Shown: piece after piece, positions 1 through 8,466 of the stretch | Position numbering within the stretch: the stretch's first letter is position 1 | Layout: every line of letters begins with the position of its first letter | NCBI GenBank assembly: GCA_047833665.1 | Contig: CP181261.1 | Coordinates: forward strand, 1-64,000 | From: Caproicibacter sp047833665 | Lineage (GTDB): Bacteria > Bacillota > Clostridia > Oscillospirales > Acutalibacteraceae | Length of the DNA: 64,000 bases | Direction of reading: 5' to 3' | Notes under the pieces: generated by a model | Seen by the model: only the letters and a program-made list of their open reading frames with translations | What the model was told of the DNA's origin: nothing | Database searches by the model: none | Position numbers and translations under genes: made by a program

Positions 1-1221
1 TTTTTGCTGTATCATTATTTTGAACTTCATGATTCTTTTCGGCATAAATCCCTGCTGTCCGAAATTGGAAAAATCATTCAAGCAAATACTGTCGGCATTG
101 TTTTTATTTTTTTGTTGGTGTTTTTCTTAAAAGAAGTCCATATTTCCAGAATGGTGGTGCTGCTGTTCGGAATAATTAATACGGCTTTTTCTTCTCTTTT
201 TCGCTTTTCACTGAGAAAAATTCTTCGAAAGATGAGGGCAAAGGGATTTAATTTAAAACATCTGCTAATCGTTGGATGGAATGAAGTATCCGCTGAATTT
301 TACGACAAAATCACGTCTAATCACAGCCTTGGGTATGAGATTGTCGGATATTTGGACCACTCCAAAGCATACACAGCAGGGAGAAAAATTGCCTATGCCG
401 GCGGATTCCATTCGCTGCCAATCCTGCTGAATAATAAAGGAATCGATGAAGTGATTATCTCTTTGGATCCCAATGAATTTTCAGAACTTGGGTACATTAT
501 CGACGAATGCGAAAAAGCAGGCGTTAAATCCACTCTGCTTCCGTTTTACATCAAATATCTTCCGACCAGACCATATATCGATGAAGTGGAAGGAATGCCG
601 TTAATCAATATCCGCAGAGTTCCGATTGACAATATATTAAATGGCTTTAGCAAACGTTTATTCGATATTGTATGTTCCGCATTAGCGCTGATTCTTCTTT
701 CTCCGCTGATGCTTTTGACCGCAGTGGGAGTAAAAATTTCATCCCCGGGTCCGATCATCTACAAGCAAGAACGCATTGGCAAAAACAAACGTCCCTTTCA
801 AATGTATAAATTCCGTTCCATGAAGGTAAGTGATGGAAATTCCGATATGACAACTTGGGGAACCAAACATGATGATCGCCGCACAAAATTTGGTGCTTTC
901 ATACGGAAGTACAGTATCGATGAACTGCCGCAGCTTTGGAATGTGCTAAAGGGAGATATGAGCCTTGTGGGTCCTCGCCCGGAGCGCCCCTATTTTGTGG
1001 ACAAGTTTAAAGATGAAATTCCTCTATACATGCTCAAGCACTTGATGCGGCCGGGAATTACCGGGTGGGCACAGGTAAACGGCTGGCGCGGCGACACCTC
1101 TATTGAGGAACGAATTAAATGCGATATCTATTACATAGAAAACTGGACATTTCTATTTGATATAAAGATACTTCTTTTAACTGTGTTCAAAGGGTTTATT
1201 AATAAAAGTGAAGAAATTTAA
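1..1221 (+). CDS. Undecaprenyl-phosphate sugar phosphotransferase (initiating glycosyltransferase), 5' truncated by window edge
   Basis: Polyprenyl glycosylphosphotransferase of the WbaP/WcaJ type, which moves a sugar-1-phosphate from a nucleotide sugar to undecaprenyl phosphate and so starts a repeat unit at the inner membrane face. The visible ~405 residues hold hydrophobic segments at the N-terminus, a CoA-binding-like middle domain (about 80-200), a membrane helix near 220-245, then the bacterial sugar transferase core. Core motifs include SSPGPIIYKQERIG, YKFRSM, the catalytic Asp-Glu in SIDELPQLWNV, and LVGPRPE. Full-length relatives are about 460 residues, so roughly 60 N-terminal residues lie off the window. 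The frame is open to base 1 and no start codon is visible. It fits the glycosyltransferase and exporter genes that follow. Confidence 0.93.
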   Translation, partial: FLLYHYFELHDSFRHKSLLSEIGKIIQANTVGIVFIFLLVFFLKEVHISRMVVLLFGIINTAFSSLFRFSLRKILRKMRAKGFNLKHLLIVGWNEVSAEFYDKITSNHSLGYEIVGYLDHSKAYTAGRKIAYAGGFHSLPILLNNKGIDEVIISLDPNEFSELGYIIDECEKAGVKSTLLPFYIKYLPTRPYIDEVEGMPLINIRRVPIDNILNGFSKRLFDIVCSALALILLSPLMLLTAVGVKISSPGPIIYKQERIGKNKRPFQMYKFRSMKVSDGNSDMTTWGTKHDDRRTKFGAFIRKYSIDELPQLWNVLKGDMSLVGPRPERPYFVDKFKDEIPLYMLKHLMRPGITGWAQVNGWRGDTSIEERIKCDIYYIENWTFLFDIKILLLTVFKGFINKSEEI

Positions 1222-1305
1222 CAAGTACGTAAAACAGCCTTTCAAATACTTGAAACGGCTAATCTTAAAATCTACCATGTCAAGATGGAGATCACCTTTT
1301 GGCGG

Positions 1306-2178
1306 TTAATGGGTCGAATGAAATCTTAATCGAATAACTGCAAAGAAATATTTTAGCTGTATGCCCAAATAAACAAAAGCAGATAAGAATATACCGTATT
1401 TTTTCTGATAATGCTTTCGATAAAACAGTTTCATTGCGTTATAAAAATGATAAAGAACTATTGGGGAATGCGTATGTAAGCCGCTCTGCCCCTTCAAATG
1501 CGTTATGGAGGCTTGACCATAGTAAATAACCTGATAGCCTTTTTCTTTCACACGATAGCACAAGTCCAAATCTTCCCCGTACATGAAAAAGGATTCGTCA
1601 AACCCACCGACTTCTTTAAAAATTTTTGCGGGCATCATCAGGAAAGAACCTGCAACGGCATCCACCTCGCCGACCGAGCGCTCGTCCAAAAATGTTTGGC
1701 GGTAAGCTCCAAGCTTCCTGCTTTTGGGGAATTTTTTATCAAGGCCGGTAAAATAATAAAAAGATGCGGACGGAGTCGGAAAACCGCGTTTACAAGCGTG
1801 GTCAAGTGTGCCGTCTTTTAACAGTGTCCTCTCTCCCAGAGCCCCAACTTGAGGATGCGCCTTTAAATACGCCACACACTGCTCCAGTGTTCCCTGATGC
1901 ATGACGGTATCGGAATTTAAGAAAAGCAAATATTCGCCTTGTGCGTTCGCCGCTCCAATGTTGCAGGCATTTCCAAAGCCGTTATTTTCCACATGATTAA
2001 AAATGCGGACTCTGTCCCTTGTCAAATGGTACTGCTGTGTTGGGTCACTGCTGTTGTCCACAATAATAATTTCAAAATCCAATGCAGGGCTGCATTCAAA
2101 AATAGATGCAACGGCTTGTTCGGTTAATCCTTTTGTATTGTAATTTATCAGTATAATTGACAAATCCACAGTAATCAT
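1306..2178 (-). CDS. GT2 glycosyltransferase (rhamnosyltransferase-like)
   Basis: Family 2 glycosyltransferase. The chosen start (2178) gives a typical GT-A opening, MITVDLSIILINYN, and lies 26 bases after the stop of the upstream gene. A longer frame to 2253 exists but would overlap that gene. The metal-binding motif is FLNSDT, and GEDLDLCYRVKEKGY is the usual C-terminal ED motif of WbbL-like rhamnosyltransferases. It is about 290 residues, cytosolic, with a hydrophobic C-terminal stretch that may touch the membrane. It most likely adds one sugar, plausibly rhamnose given the rfb genes nearby; the substrate is inferred. It converges on the upstream sugar transferase gene. Confidence 0.88.
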   Translation of the reverse strand: MITVDLSIILINYNTKGLTEQAVASIFECSPALDFEIIIVDNSSDPTQQYHLTRDRVRIFNHVENNGFGNACNIGAANAQGEYLLFLNSDTVMHQGTLEQCVAYLKAHPQVGALGERTLLKDGTLDHACKRGFPTPSASFYYFTGLDKKFPKSRKLGAYRQTFLDERSVGEVDAVAGSFLMMPAKIFKEVGGFDESFFMYGEDLDLCYRVKEKGYQVIYYGQASITHLKGQSGLHTHSPIVLYHFYNAMKLFYRKHYQKKYGIFLSAFVYLGIQLKYFFAVIRLRFHSTH

Positions 2179-2204
2179 CCCATCCAATTGCTTTAAAAAG
2201 ATAC

Positions 2205-3137
2205 TTATATAAAAAGTATTTGTCCGCATTTGCGGTAGAATCCACTTTTCCAAAAGTTGCGCCGATAAAGCATTTTTATTTTTTGCATTTTTGTAAGCTG
2301 GGGTATTGTGGCAAAGTCTTTTACTAACTCCAAAGAGGCTTCATCCAGCAAACTGCTATACCGTTCCATAAATTCCTGTGCTTGGACAGAAGCGGCATGG
2401 AGAGAATATCGGTTTTGTTTAAAATAGAAAAATCTTTCACAGTTACGAGCGATACTGCCTGCATTTTTTGCTCCGACCACGTTTTGGCGATGTTGCCTAT
2501 ATAGAATTGTCGGCGTTTGAACAAAAGCAATGGTTCCAAACGCAGCGGCCACTATGGCAAACCACCAATCGTGCATGACGGCATGCTTTGGAATCCCCTC
2601 TTTGTTAACCATTTGAACGAGGGACTGATTCACCGTCATCGTACAACCGGTGACAATGTTTTGTGCCAATATATGATTCAGCTTACATCTTGTCGAGTCA
2701 AACTTTTGGAGTTGAAACATCGAATCGGCAAGCACAGTCCGTTTTTCATCCACAACCGTTAAATCCGTATGCACCAAAATAGGCTTCTGCATTCCAACTT
2801 TTCGTTCCGTTTTGCGCATCAGTTCCATACTTTTTTCAATTTTATTCGGCAACCAGACATCATCGTCATCACAGAACATGACATAGTCCCCGTCAGCATA
2901 AGCAAGCATGCTGAAAAAATTACTCGCGGCACTGCCGGAATTTTCATCACGACGGAAGGTTGCAATTTTATCTGGATATTTTTCGGCATAACGGCATGCA
3001 ATTTGATAGGTTGCGTCTGAAGAACAGTCATCCTGTATCACGAGTTTCCAGTTCGTTTCCGTCTGATTCAGAATGGAATCAATTTGTTCACCGATATATT
3101 TTTCGCCGTTATAAGCTGCCATTAAAATTGTAATCAT
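2205..3137 (-). CDS. GT2 glycosyltransferase
   Basis: A 310-residue GT-A fold glycosyltransferase. It opens MITILMAAYNGEKYIGEQI, has the nucleotide-binding DDCSSD motif near residue 37 and a DDDDVW metal-binding motif near 90. The pattern matches the rhamnosyl/galactosyl GT2 group found in O-antigen and capsule loci. The ATG at 3137 follows a GGTGAGGA ribosome site. It is co-directional with the next GT2 gene and separated from it by 26 bases, so the two are probably co-transcribed. The sugar donor cannot be read from the sequence. Confidence 0.88.
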   Translation of the reverse strand: MITILMAAYNGEKYIGEQIDSILNQTETNWKLVIQDDCSSDATYQIACRYAEKYPDKIATFRRDENSGSAASNFFSMLAYADGDYVMFCDDDDVWLPNKIEKSMELMRKTERKVGMQKPILVHTDLTVVDEKRTVLADSMFQLQKFDSTRCKLNHILAQNIVTGCTMTVNQSLVQMVNKEGIPKHAVMHDWWFAIVAAAFGTIAFVQTPTILYRQHRQNVVGAKNAGSIARNCERFFYFKQNRYSLHAASVQAQEFMERYSSLLDEASLELVKDFATIPQLTKMQKIKMLYRRNFWKSGFYRKCGQILFI

Positions 3138-3243
3138 CTTTACGTCCTCACCTAAAAATCAATCTGCTTAATTGGCCTGCTCAGAGCAATTTTCGTTTCC
3201 CGTGATCGGGTATAGTGAAAAAGGTTTTATAGGAGGAAAGTAT

Positions 3244-4391
3244 ATGGTTGCAAACATTTCTGTGTATCTGTACAAAAACAATCCGAAAAAAAGTTGGCAT
3301 GCAGAAGGTGGAAACTGCGGGGAACTTGAGTATATTAACATCATTCAAGGTGAAGCAGACTCCGAAATTCTAAATTTTCATCTGTTTCTGGATGATTCAA
3401 CCCCACTGGATCTAACCGAAAAGACCATAACTTTTTATTTTACAAAACCGGACGGAGAAAACATGTTTTTGCAAGCGGATATTCCCAGGAGTCCGCAACA
3501 AACGGCATAGCGCTTGTTACACTGACTGCTCAATGCACGGCTGTAAGCGGCCTGACAAAGAATGGTGTTGTCCGTGTTGCCGACAAAGATAACCGCGTTT
3601 TCAAATTTCCCGTGCCCAACCTGTATATTGCATCCTCTGATTGCGAGAATGCGGTGGAGAGTACTTCTGAATTCCATGCTTTAGACATGGCCTTAAACAG
3701 CGTCTCCGAATCTCTTACCGCCGCAGAAGCAGCAGAAAATGCTCAAAGTGTATTGGACAGCGATCGACAGACATTGGAACAAATAAACACTGCTCTAGCC
3801 GATGTTTCAACTGCCACTCAGGCTGCAAATACGGCGGCAGAAAATGCAGCATCCTGCGCACAAGCAGCTTCCGACGCCGCTTCTGCTGCAAACACTGCTG
3901 CAAATACTGCGGACACAGCTGCACAGCATGCGGAAACTGCGGCAACATCCGCAACGGAGGCTGCTGCAAACATTCCCCAAATTAAAAGCGGCACTTGGAC
4001 ACCGACATTTTACGGCTCTGAAACAGCAGGAAATCCTACTTACGATTATCATATTGGCACCTATGTAAAAATTGGATATCTCGTCGTCTGTAATATTCTG
4101 TTAAAATTAAAATCTGTAGGCAACGCATCCGGGTATGTCTGTGTCAGCGGATTACCGTTTGCAACGCAAAATACAGGCCTAAATGTGGCTACGAACAAAT
4201 TGACGCTATCGGGCTTATCTTTATCTTCCGGAAATATTGCCGGATGTGTTTATTTATCTTCAAATGAGAATTATTTTATGTTCTATAAAGAAAGCACAGC
4301 AGGGACCGGTGTAAGCGGAGTCATCTCTACATCAGAGGTAACCGACACATTTGGAGTAATCGGAACTTTTGCTTATATTTCCGATTCATGA
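3244..4391 (+). pseudogene. Phage baseplate/tail-fibre-like gene (BppU-type N-terminus), frameshifted
   Basis: The ATG at 3244 follows AGGAGGAAAG. The first frame encodes a BppU-like N-terminal domain (MVANISVYLYKN..., then LTEKTITFYFTKPDGENM) and stops at 3510. The homologous continuation (TNGIALVTLTAQ..., VPNLYIAS) is in the -1 frame and runs to 4391, so about one base is missing near 3484-3488. The second half has an Ala/Thr-rich heptad coiled coil (about 3720-3980). It ends in a tail-fibre-like domain with a GTWTPTFYGSETAG motif. Such proteins form receptor-binding or baseplate parts of phages. Here no other tail gene is near; the neighbours are glycosyltransferases. It could be a decayed gene, a sequencing error, or a repurposed surface protein. 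Confidence 0.7.
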
Positions 4392-4577
4392 CACAAAAAC
4401 AACAAACAAGGCTGAAACTGTTTGAAATTGTATGAAATTAGGGGGTCGTCCGAAGATAACAACAGTAACACAGATATGTAAAAACACGCCATAGGTAGGT
4501 AAACATTTCAAAATAATGTAATCACAAAGCAAAAGGACAAGCCAAAATGCCTAAATCAAACTTACAAAATTGTAAAT

Positions 4578-4606
4578 TTGATCTATCGAAATAAAAATGT
4601 TATAAT
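4578..4606 (+). promoter_or_regulatory. Sigma-A type promoter for the acyltransferase gene
   Basis: TTGATC at 4578-4583 and a perfect TATAAT at 4601-4606, with a 17-base spacer, lie just upstream of the acyltransferase start at 4635. The stretch 4392-4577 is AT-rich and shows no gene. Confidence 0.7.
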
Positions 4607-4634
4607 TTATGTAAATGTAAGGAGATAGATTTGT

Positions 4635-5714
4635 GTGGGTAAAAAGAAAGTAAAAATTGCAGAAAGATATTATGGTATCGATATTATAAAAATCTTAGCA
4701 ATAATTCTTGTACCATCGTTGCACTTTTTCTTAAATTATGGGTTTTATGAGCAACAATATGTTGGCCTTAGTATGGTTATACAAGAATCAATAAGGTGGA
4801 TTTCCTTTACTTGCATTGGTCTATTCATACTGGCTTCTGGATATTTGCAATGTAACAGAGAGATAAATAAATCAATATTTAAGAAAGTTTTGAAATATGT
4901 AATCCCTTATTTTTTTTACTGTGTATTAACTACAATAATTATAGACGGAACAACCAACACAAATATAGTAAGAAATATATTATACTTTTTTCTTAGATGC
5001 CCTGCCTACTTTTGGTATATGTCATTTTTTCTTGGATTTTATCTGCTGATACCATTTTTTAATTTAATTGTTAACAATACAAGTAAAACACAAATAGAAT
5101 TTTTTATCATAACTCTTATTCTTGTGATTTCCATTCCATCTTTTATTAATTCTTTGCCAGCTTTATTTATTCAAGAAAAAATACTGTACTTACCCAATTG
5201 GTGGAATGGATTTTTTCCAATTGTATATTATTGCATAGGAGCATATTTTAGAAAATACCAACCTAAATTAAAAAAGGAAACTTTGGTCTTTGTCATATTG
5301 CTCACAGCAATTGGAATCTCGCTATTGGATTATCTCTTTTGCAAAGGTTCAACCCCAAGATGTATCGGAGGAGACTATGGTTCTATCGTTACAGTAATTT
5401 TATCAGTAAGTATTTTTGCACTATTTTTCAATTTGAAAATTGAACATTATGTGATTCGAAAAGTGATTAGATTTATTTCTAATTCAACATTACATATTTA
5501 TTTTGGCTATATAATATCTGATAAATATACACGCGCTATTTTAGAAAAATATTTTGCACCGCTATTGCATACATATCAATTCAAATTGTATTTTATAGAA
5601 TTTCCATTAAATTTTTTGATTGCACTATTAATTGCAATAGCATACGCCATATTACATTTAATGACTCAAAAATTGTATAAAGGCATATTTTGCAAACATT
5701 CCAATAATAAATAA
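4635..5714 (+). CDS. Acyltransferase family 3 membrane protein (putative polysaccharide O-acetyltransferase)
   Basis: A 359-residue integral membrane protein with about ten hydrophobic segments. The N-terminus carries the family 3 signature around YYGIDIIKILAIILVPSLHFF, with the conserved His in the first helix. Members transfer acetyl groups to sugars of O-antigens, capsules or peptidoglycan at the membrane. The GTG start at 4635 is preceded by AAGGAG. It has its own promoter and a terminator downstream, so it is a single-gene unit within the polysaccharide locus. It is clearly more AT-rich than the flanking glycosyltransferases, which suggests separate acquisition. The acceptor sugar is unknown. 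Confidence 0.88.
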   Translation: MGKKKVKIAERYYGIDIIKILAIILVPSLHFFLNYGFYEQQYVGLSMVIQESIRWISFTCIGLFILASGYLQCNREINKSIFKKVLKYVIPYFFYCVLTTIIIDGTTNTNIVRNILYFFLRCPAYFWYMSFFLGFYLLIPFFNLIVNNTSKTQIEFFIITLILVISIPSFINSLPALFIQEKILYLPNWWNGFFPIVYYCIGAYFRKYQPKLKKETLVFVILLTAIGISLLDYLFCKGSTPRCIGGDYGSIVTVILSVSIFALFFNLKIEHYVIRKVIRFISNSTLHIYFGYIISDKYTRAILEKYFAPLLHTYQFKLYFIEFPLNFLIALLIAIAYAILHLMTQKLYKGIFCKHSNNK

Positions 5715-5724
5715 TCTATTATCT

Positions 5725-5760
5725 TAGTGCCACTGCAACACAGCAGTGGCACTATTGTTT
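5725..5760 (+). terminator. Rho-independent terminator after the acyltransferase gene
   Basis: Inverted repeat AGTGCCACTGC / GCAGTGGCACT with a short loop, followed by ATTGTTTGAG. The T-tract is modest. Confidence 0.65.
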
Positions 5761-5914
5761 GAGTTTCTGTGGTCTACATTCTTACCTCTCCTCCTAAATT
5801 TGTTTTTTCTACCCGTTTTCAGCCTTATTTTCCCAGATTGTTATATGTTAGTCTTTTCCTTTTAACATGAGGCATTGTAATCCAAAAGGTGAAATCCGTC
5901 AATTGTGTTACCTT

Positions 5915-6925
5915 TCATTGTGTGCTTTCAAATTCACACTCAGCTGGCTCTTGCTTCTTGTCGCCCATATTCATTGCACTGCAAGTGGACTGCTTTTCGG
6001 TGTGATTTAACATTTCTATAATGTTTAATTGGATCTCGAAATTTTGCCTGCTTTTTTTATTTTCAATGTCTAATATTAAACCGCAGCAAAATAAAAGAAT
6101 TGCAGTCAACATGATAAACCCGGAACCAATGAGTGTAGGAAGCCTTAATACCAAGCCTGTATGAAAATACTCGGATAAAACCGGTAAAAACAGCAATATG
6201 GCGACAACAGCCAGAATCAATGAAACAATTGAAAAAAATTCAAACGGCTTATATCCTTTATATAATTTAAAAATCGTTCGTAAAACTTTTACTCCATCGG
6301 AATAGGTATTTAATTTAGACACACTGCCATCCGGCCTATCGCGATATTGAACCGGTATAGAGGCCATCGATAAATTTTTATCTAATGCATGAATGGTCAT
6401 TTCTGTTTCAATTTCAAACCCCTGTGAAAGCACCGGGAATGACTTCACAAACGTTTTGCTAAATGCTCGGTACCCCGTCATAATATCCGACACGTCACCA
6501 TCGAATAATTTATTGACCAATTTTTTCACAATCATATTTCCGCTGTTATGAAACAACCGTTTATTTTCTTCAAAATATGTGGAAGAAAGCCTGTCTCCAA
6601 TCACCATATCAATACCTTGCTCACATACTAACTGAGCCATTTGAGGAGCCGATTCCGCAGGATATGTATTGTCACCGTCAACCATGATATAACAATCCGC
6701 ATCTATCTCACGAAACATAGACCGAATAACATTGCCTTTTCCCTGTTTATGCTCATATCTAACGATAGCTCCTGCCGCCAAAGCAATTTCGTCAGTATGA
6801 TCTGTAGAATTGTTATCGTATACATAAATATCTGCATTTGGTAATGCAGTCTTAAAATCATGGATTACTTGCTCAATAGTTTTTGCCTCATTATAACAAG
6901 GAATTAACACTGCTATTTTATTCAT
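5915..6925 (-). CDS. GT2 polyprenyl-phosphate glycosyltransferase (DPM1/GtrB-like) with two C-terminal membrane helices
   Basis: A 336-residue protein with a GT-A domain at 1-220 (MNKIAVLIPCYNEAKTIEQ, MVDGDNTYP with the DxD-like motif, MTGYRAF, FEIETEM). Two hydrophobic segments follow at about 240-300. This layout is typical of dolichol/undecaprenyl-phosphate hexose synthases, which make lipid-linked monosaccharides for extracytoplasmic transfer. The start at 6925 has a strong GGAGGGAG site; a longer upstream frame is rejected because it overlaps the next gene. It lies directly downstream of the DUF2142 membrane protein, a common pairing for side-chain glycosylation (GtrB plus a GtrC-like enzyme). 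Confidence 0.86.
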   Translation of the reverse strand: MNKIAVLIPCYNEAKTIEQVIHDFKTALPNADIYVYDNNSTDHTDEIALAAGAIVRYEHKQGKGNVIRSMFREIDADCYIMVDGDNTYPAESAPQMAQLVCEQGIDMVIGDRLSSTYFEENKRLFHNSGNMIVKKLVNKLFDGDVSDIMTGYRAFSKTFVKSFPVLSQGFEIETEMTIHALDKNLSMASIPVQYRDRPDGSVSKLNTYSDGVKVLRTIFKLYKGYKPFEFFSIVSLILAVVAILLFLPVLSEYFHTGLVLRLPTLIGSGFIMLTAILLFCCGLILDIENKKSRQNFEIQLNIIEMLNHTEKQSTCSAMNMGDKKQEPAECEFESTQ

Positions 6926-6942
6926 TATGTTCTCCCTCCATA

Positions 6943-8466
6943 TTACCAAAACCGCAGATAAACAGTCATGATAGTAAGCAACACGCAAATTCCGGTAGTA
7001 AAATAAACGGTATAACTGATTTTTTGACTCACTTTTTGCAGTATTGTTGAACAGTGGCGTTTCAACCATGTGTTTGAAAACAGTAAAAAGAAAAACAGCG
7101 AAATGGGGATAAAATAGCGGCCTTGTATACCGGAAACATAATCTGCACCTACCCCCTCGACATTGGGCAACGATGTCCAGTTTATATACATAACATAGAA
7201 CATACCTAATATGCAAATGATAAAAGCCACAGCTGTAATCATTTTCAGACGCAGACTAAAGTGCCCAGCTTCTGAGGCATCCACAAGAACCGTTGCTATT
7301 AATATCAAATAAAAACACAGAAGGACGGGAGCGGGAAAATTCGTATCCAAATTACCTAATATACCAAATAATCCGGTCGCATAAAAAAATTTTAAGTTTG
7401 CAAAAGTATTTAAAAGAATCGGCAACATTAAATTTTTATGTGTAGCCAAAAATTCTTTTTGTAACATCTGATATTGATCCGTATCAACGACAATACCCTG
7501 CGTCATAACATCGGTGTGATTAACCATCGCCGGCAAAACATAAATCAACAACGCTAACGATGCTACATAACCAACAATCATTAGATATCTCTTTGTTGTT
7601 CCGAAATGCTGCCGCTTAATACAAAACAGTATTAGCATAAACGGAACATAGGCTACCTTTATACCAACTAAAAAAATTGTTATAACTGAAATTAAAAAAA
7701 TGTCTTTCTTTGTAATGATGTAGCTGTCCTCTGCTTTTATCAATTTCATTGCGTAAGCAAAAAAAAGAAATGAAATCGGTATTATAACAGCATCATAAGA
7801 TACAGAAGCTGCTAAATATATGCTCATGGGCATCAAAGACAGCAATAGCATGGTTCTTTTAAAGATTGGAGTGATTTTGATTGCATAATAGGTGACGATG
7901 ATATAAAACATCAAGTTAAAAATTCTGCCAAACAGAAGAATATTATATGGCAGGCACATATCTGCTGAACACAGATTGATGAAAGTTCTCCCAATTGCCA
8001 TGCCAAAACCGGATACAAGATAGCCGACGGGATTGATTTTTCGCAATGCAGTAACATAAAAGACGCTTTTTCCCATGTCCTGCCGGAGCCAGCTGTCCAA
8101 ATAATACTGAGCAAAGTTTTGTTTTTCTTCCAAGCCACTGGTGAATTTTTTGTTATAATTACTGATAAAATCCACATAAACTTGCGGCATCCAAACGCCA
8201 ATCTGACCATCTTCCACATCGGCAAAGAAATCGCCTTTTGAAACTGCATAAGCGTTCATAAAATGCGTGTTTTCATCCGGAACAGCCATGGGGGGCGTTA
8301 AAAACACCAACAGAGACCCCACCAAAACCGCAATGAACACGAAAAATTTTTCTGGAGTTATCTGTCTTACTGAAATACTTTCTATTTGAGTGGCAGAATT
8401 TACTTCGGCCCCATCCGTGTTCTTGATTATATTTTTAGAATGACCTTTCTGCTCTTCTGTTCTCAT
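6943..8466 (-). CDS. DUF2142 polytopic membrane protein (GtrC-like glycosyltransferase candidate)
   Basis: A 507-residue protein with about 11-12 membrane segments and the DUF2142 signature PPMAVPDENTHF near residues 58-70 in the first extracytoplasmic loop. DUF2142 proteins resemble GT-C enzymes that use polyprenyl-phosphate sugars. The acidic residues Asp-Glu in the first loop fit that model. It overlaps the upstream glycosyltransferase stop by 4 bases and is followed after 17 bases by the DPM1-like gene, which would supply its lipid-linked donor. The transfer reaction is inferred, not shown. Confidence 0.83.
   Translation of the reverse strand: MRTEEQKGHSKNIIKNTDGAEVNSATQIESISVRQITPEKFFVFIAVLVGSLLVFLTPPMAVPDENTHFMNAYAVSKGDFFADVEDGQIGVWMPQVYVDFISNYNKKFTSGLEEKQNFAQYYLDSWLRQDMGKSVFYVTALRKINPVGYLVSGFGMAIGRTFINLCSADMCLPYNILLFGRIFNLMFYIIVTYYAIKITPIFKRTMLLLSLMPMSIYLAASVSYDAVIIPISFLFFAYAMKLIKAEDSYIITKKDIFLISVITIFLVGIKVAYVPFMLILFCIKRQHFGTTKRYLMIVGYVASLALLIYVLPAMVNHTDVMTQGIVVDTDQYQMLQKEFLATHKNLMLPILLNTFANLKFFYATGLFGILGNLDTNFPAPVLLCFYLILIATVLVDASEAGHFSLRLKMITAVAFIICILGMFYVMYINWTSLPNVEGVGADYVSGIQGRYFIPISLFFFLLFSNTWLKRHCSTILQKVSQKISYTVYFTTGICVLLTIMTVYLRFW

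Noticed and set aside
3480..3510. Programmed -1 ribosomal frameshift in the tail-fibre-like gene
   Set aside because: No heptameric slippery site of the X-XXY-YYZ type and no obvious downstream stem; a one-base loss in a short C-run is simpler.
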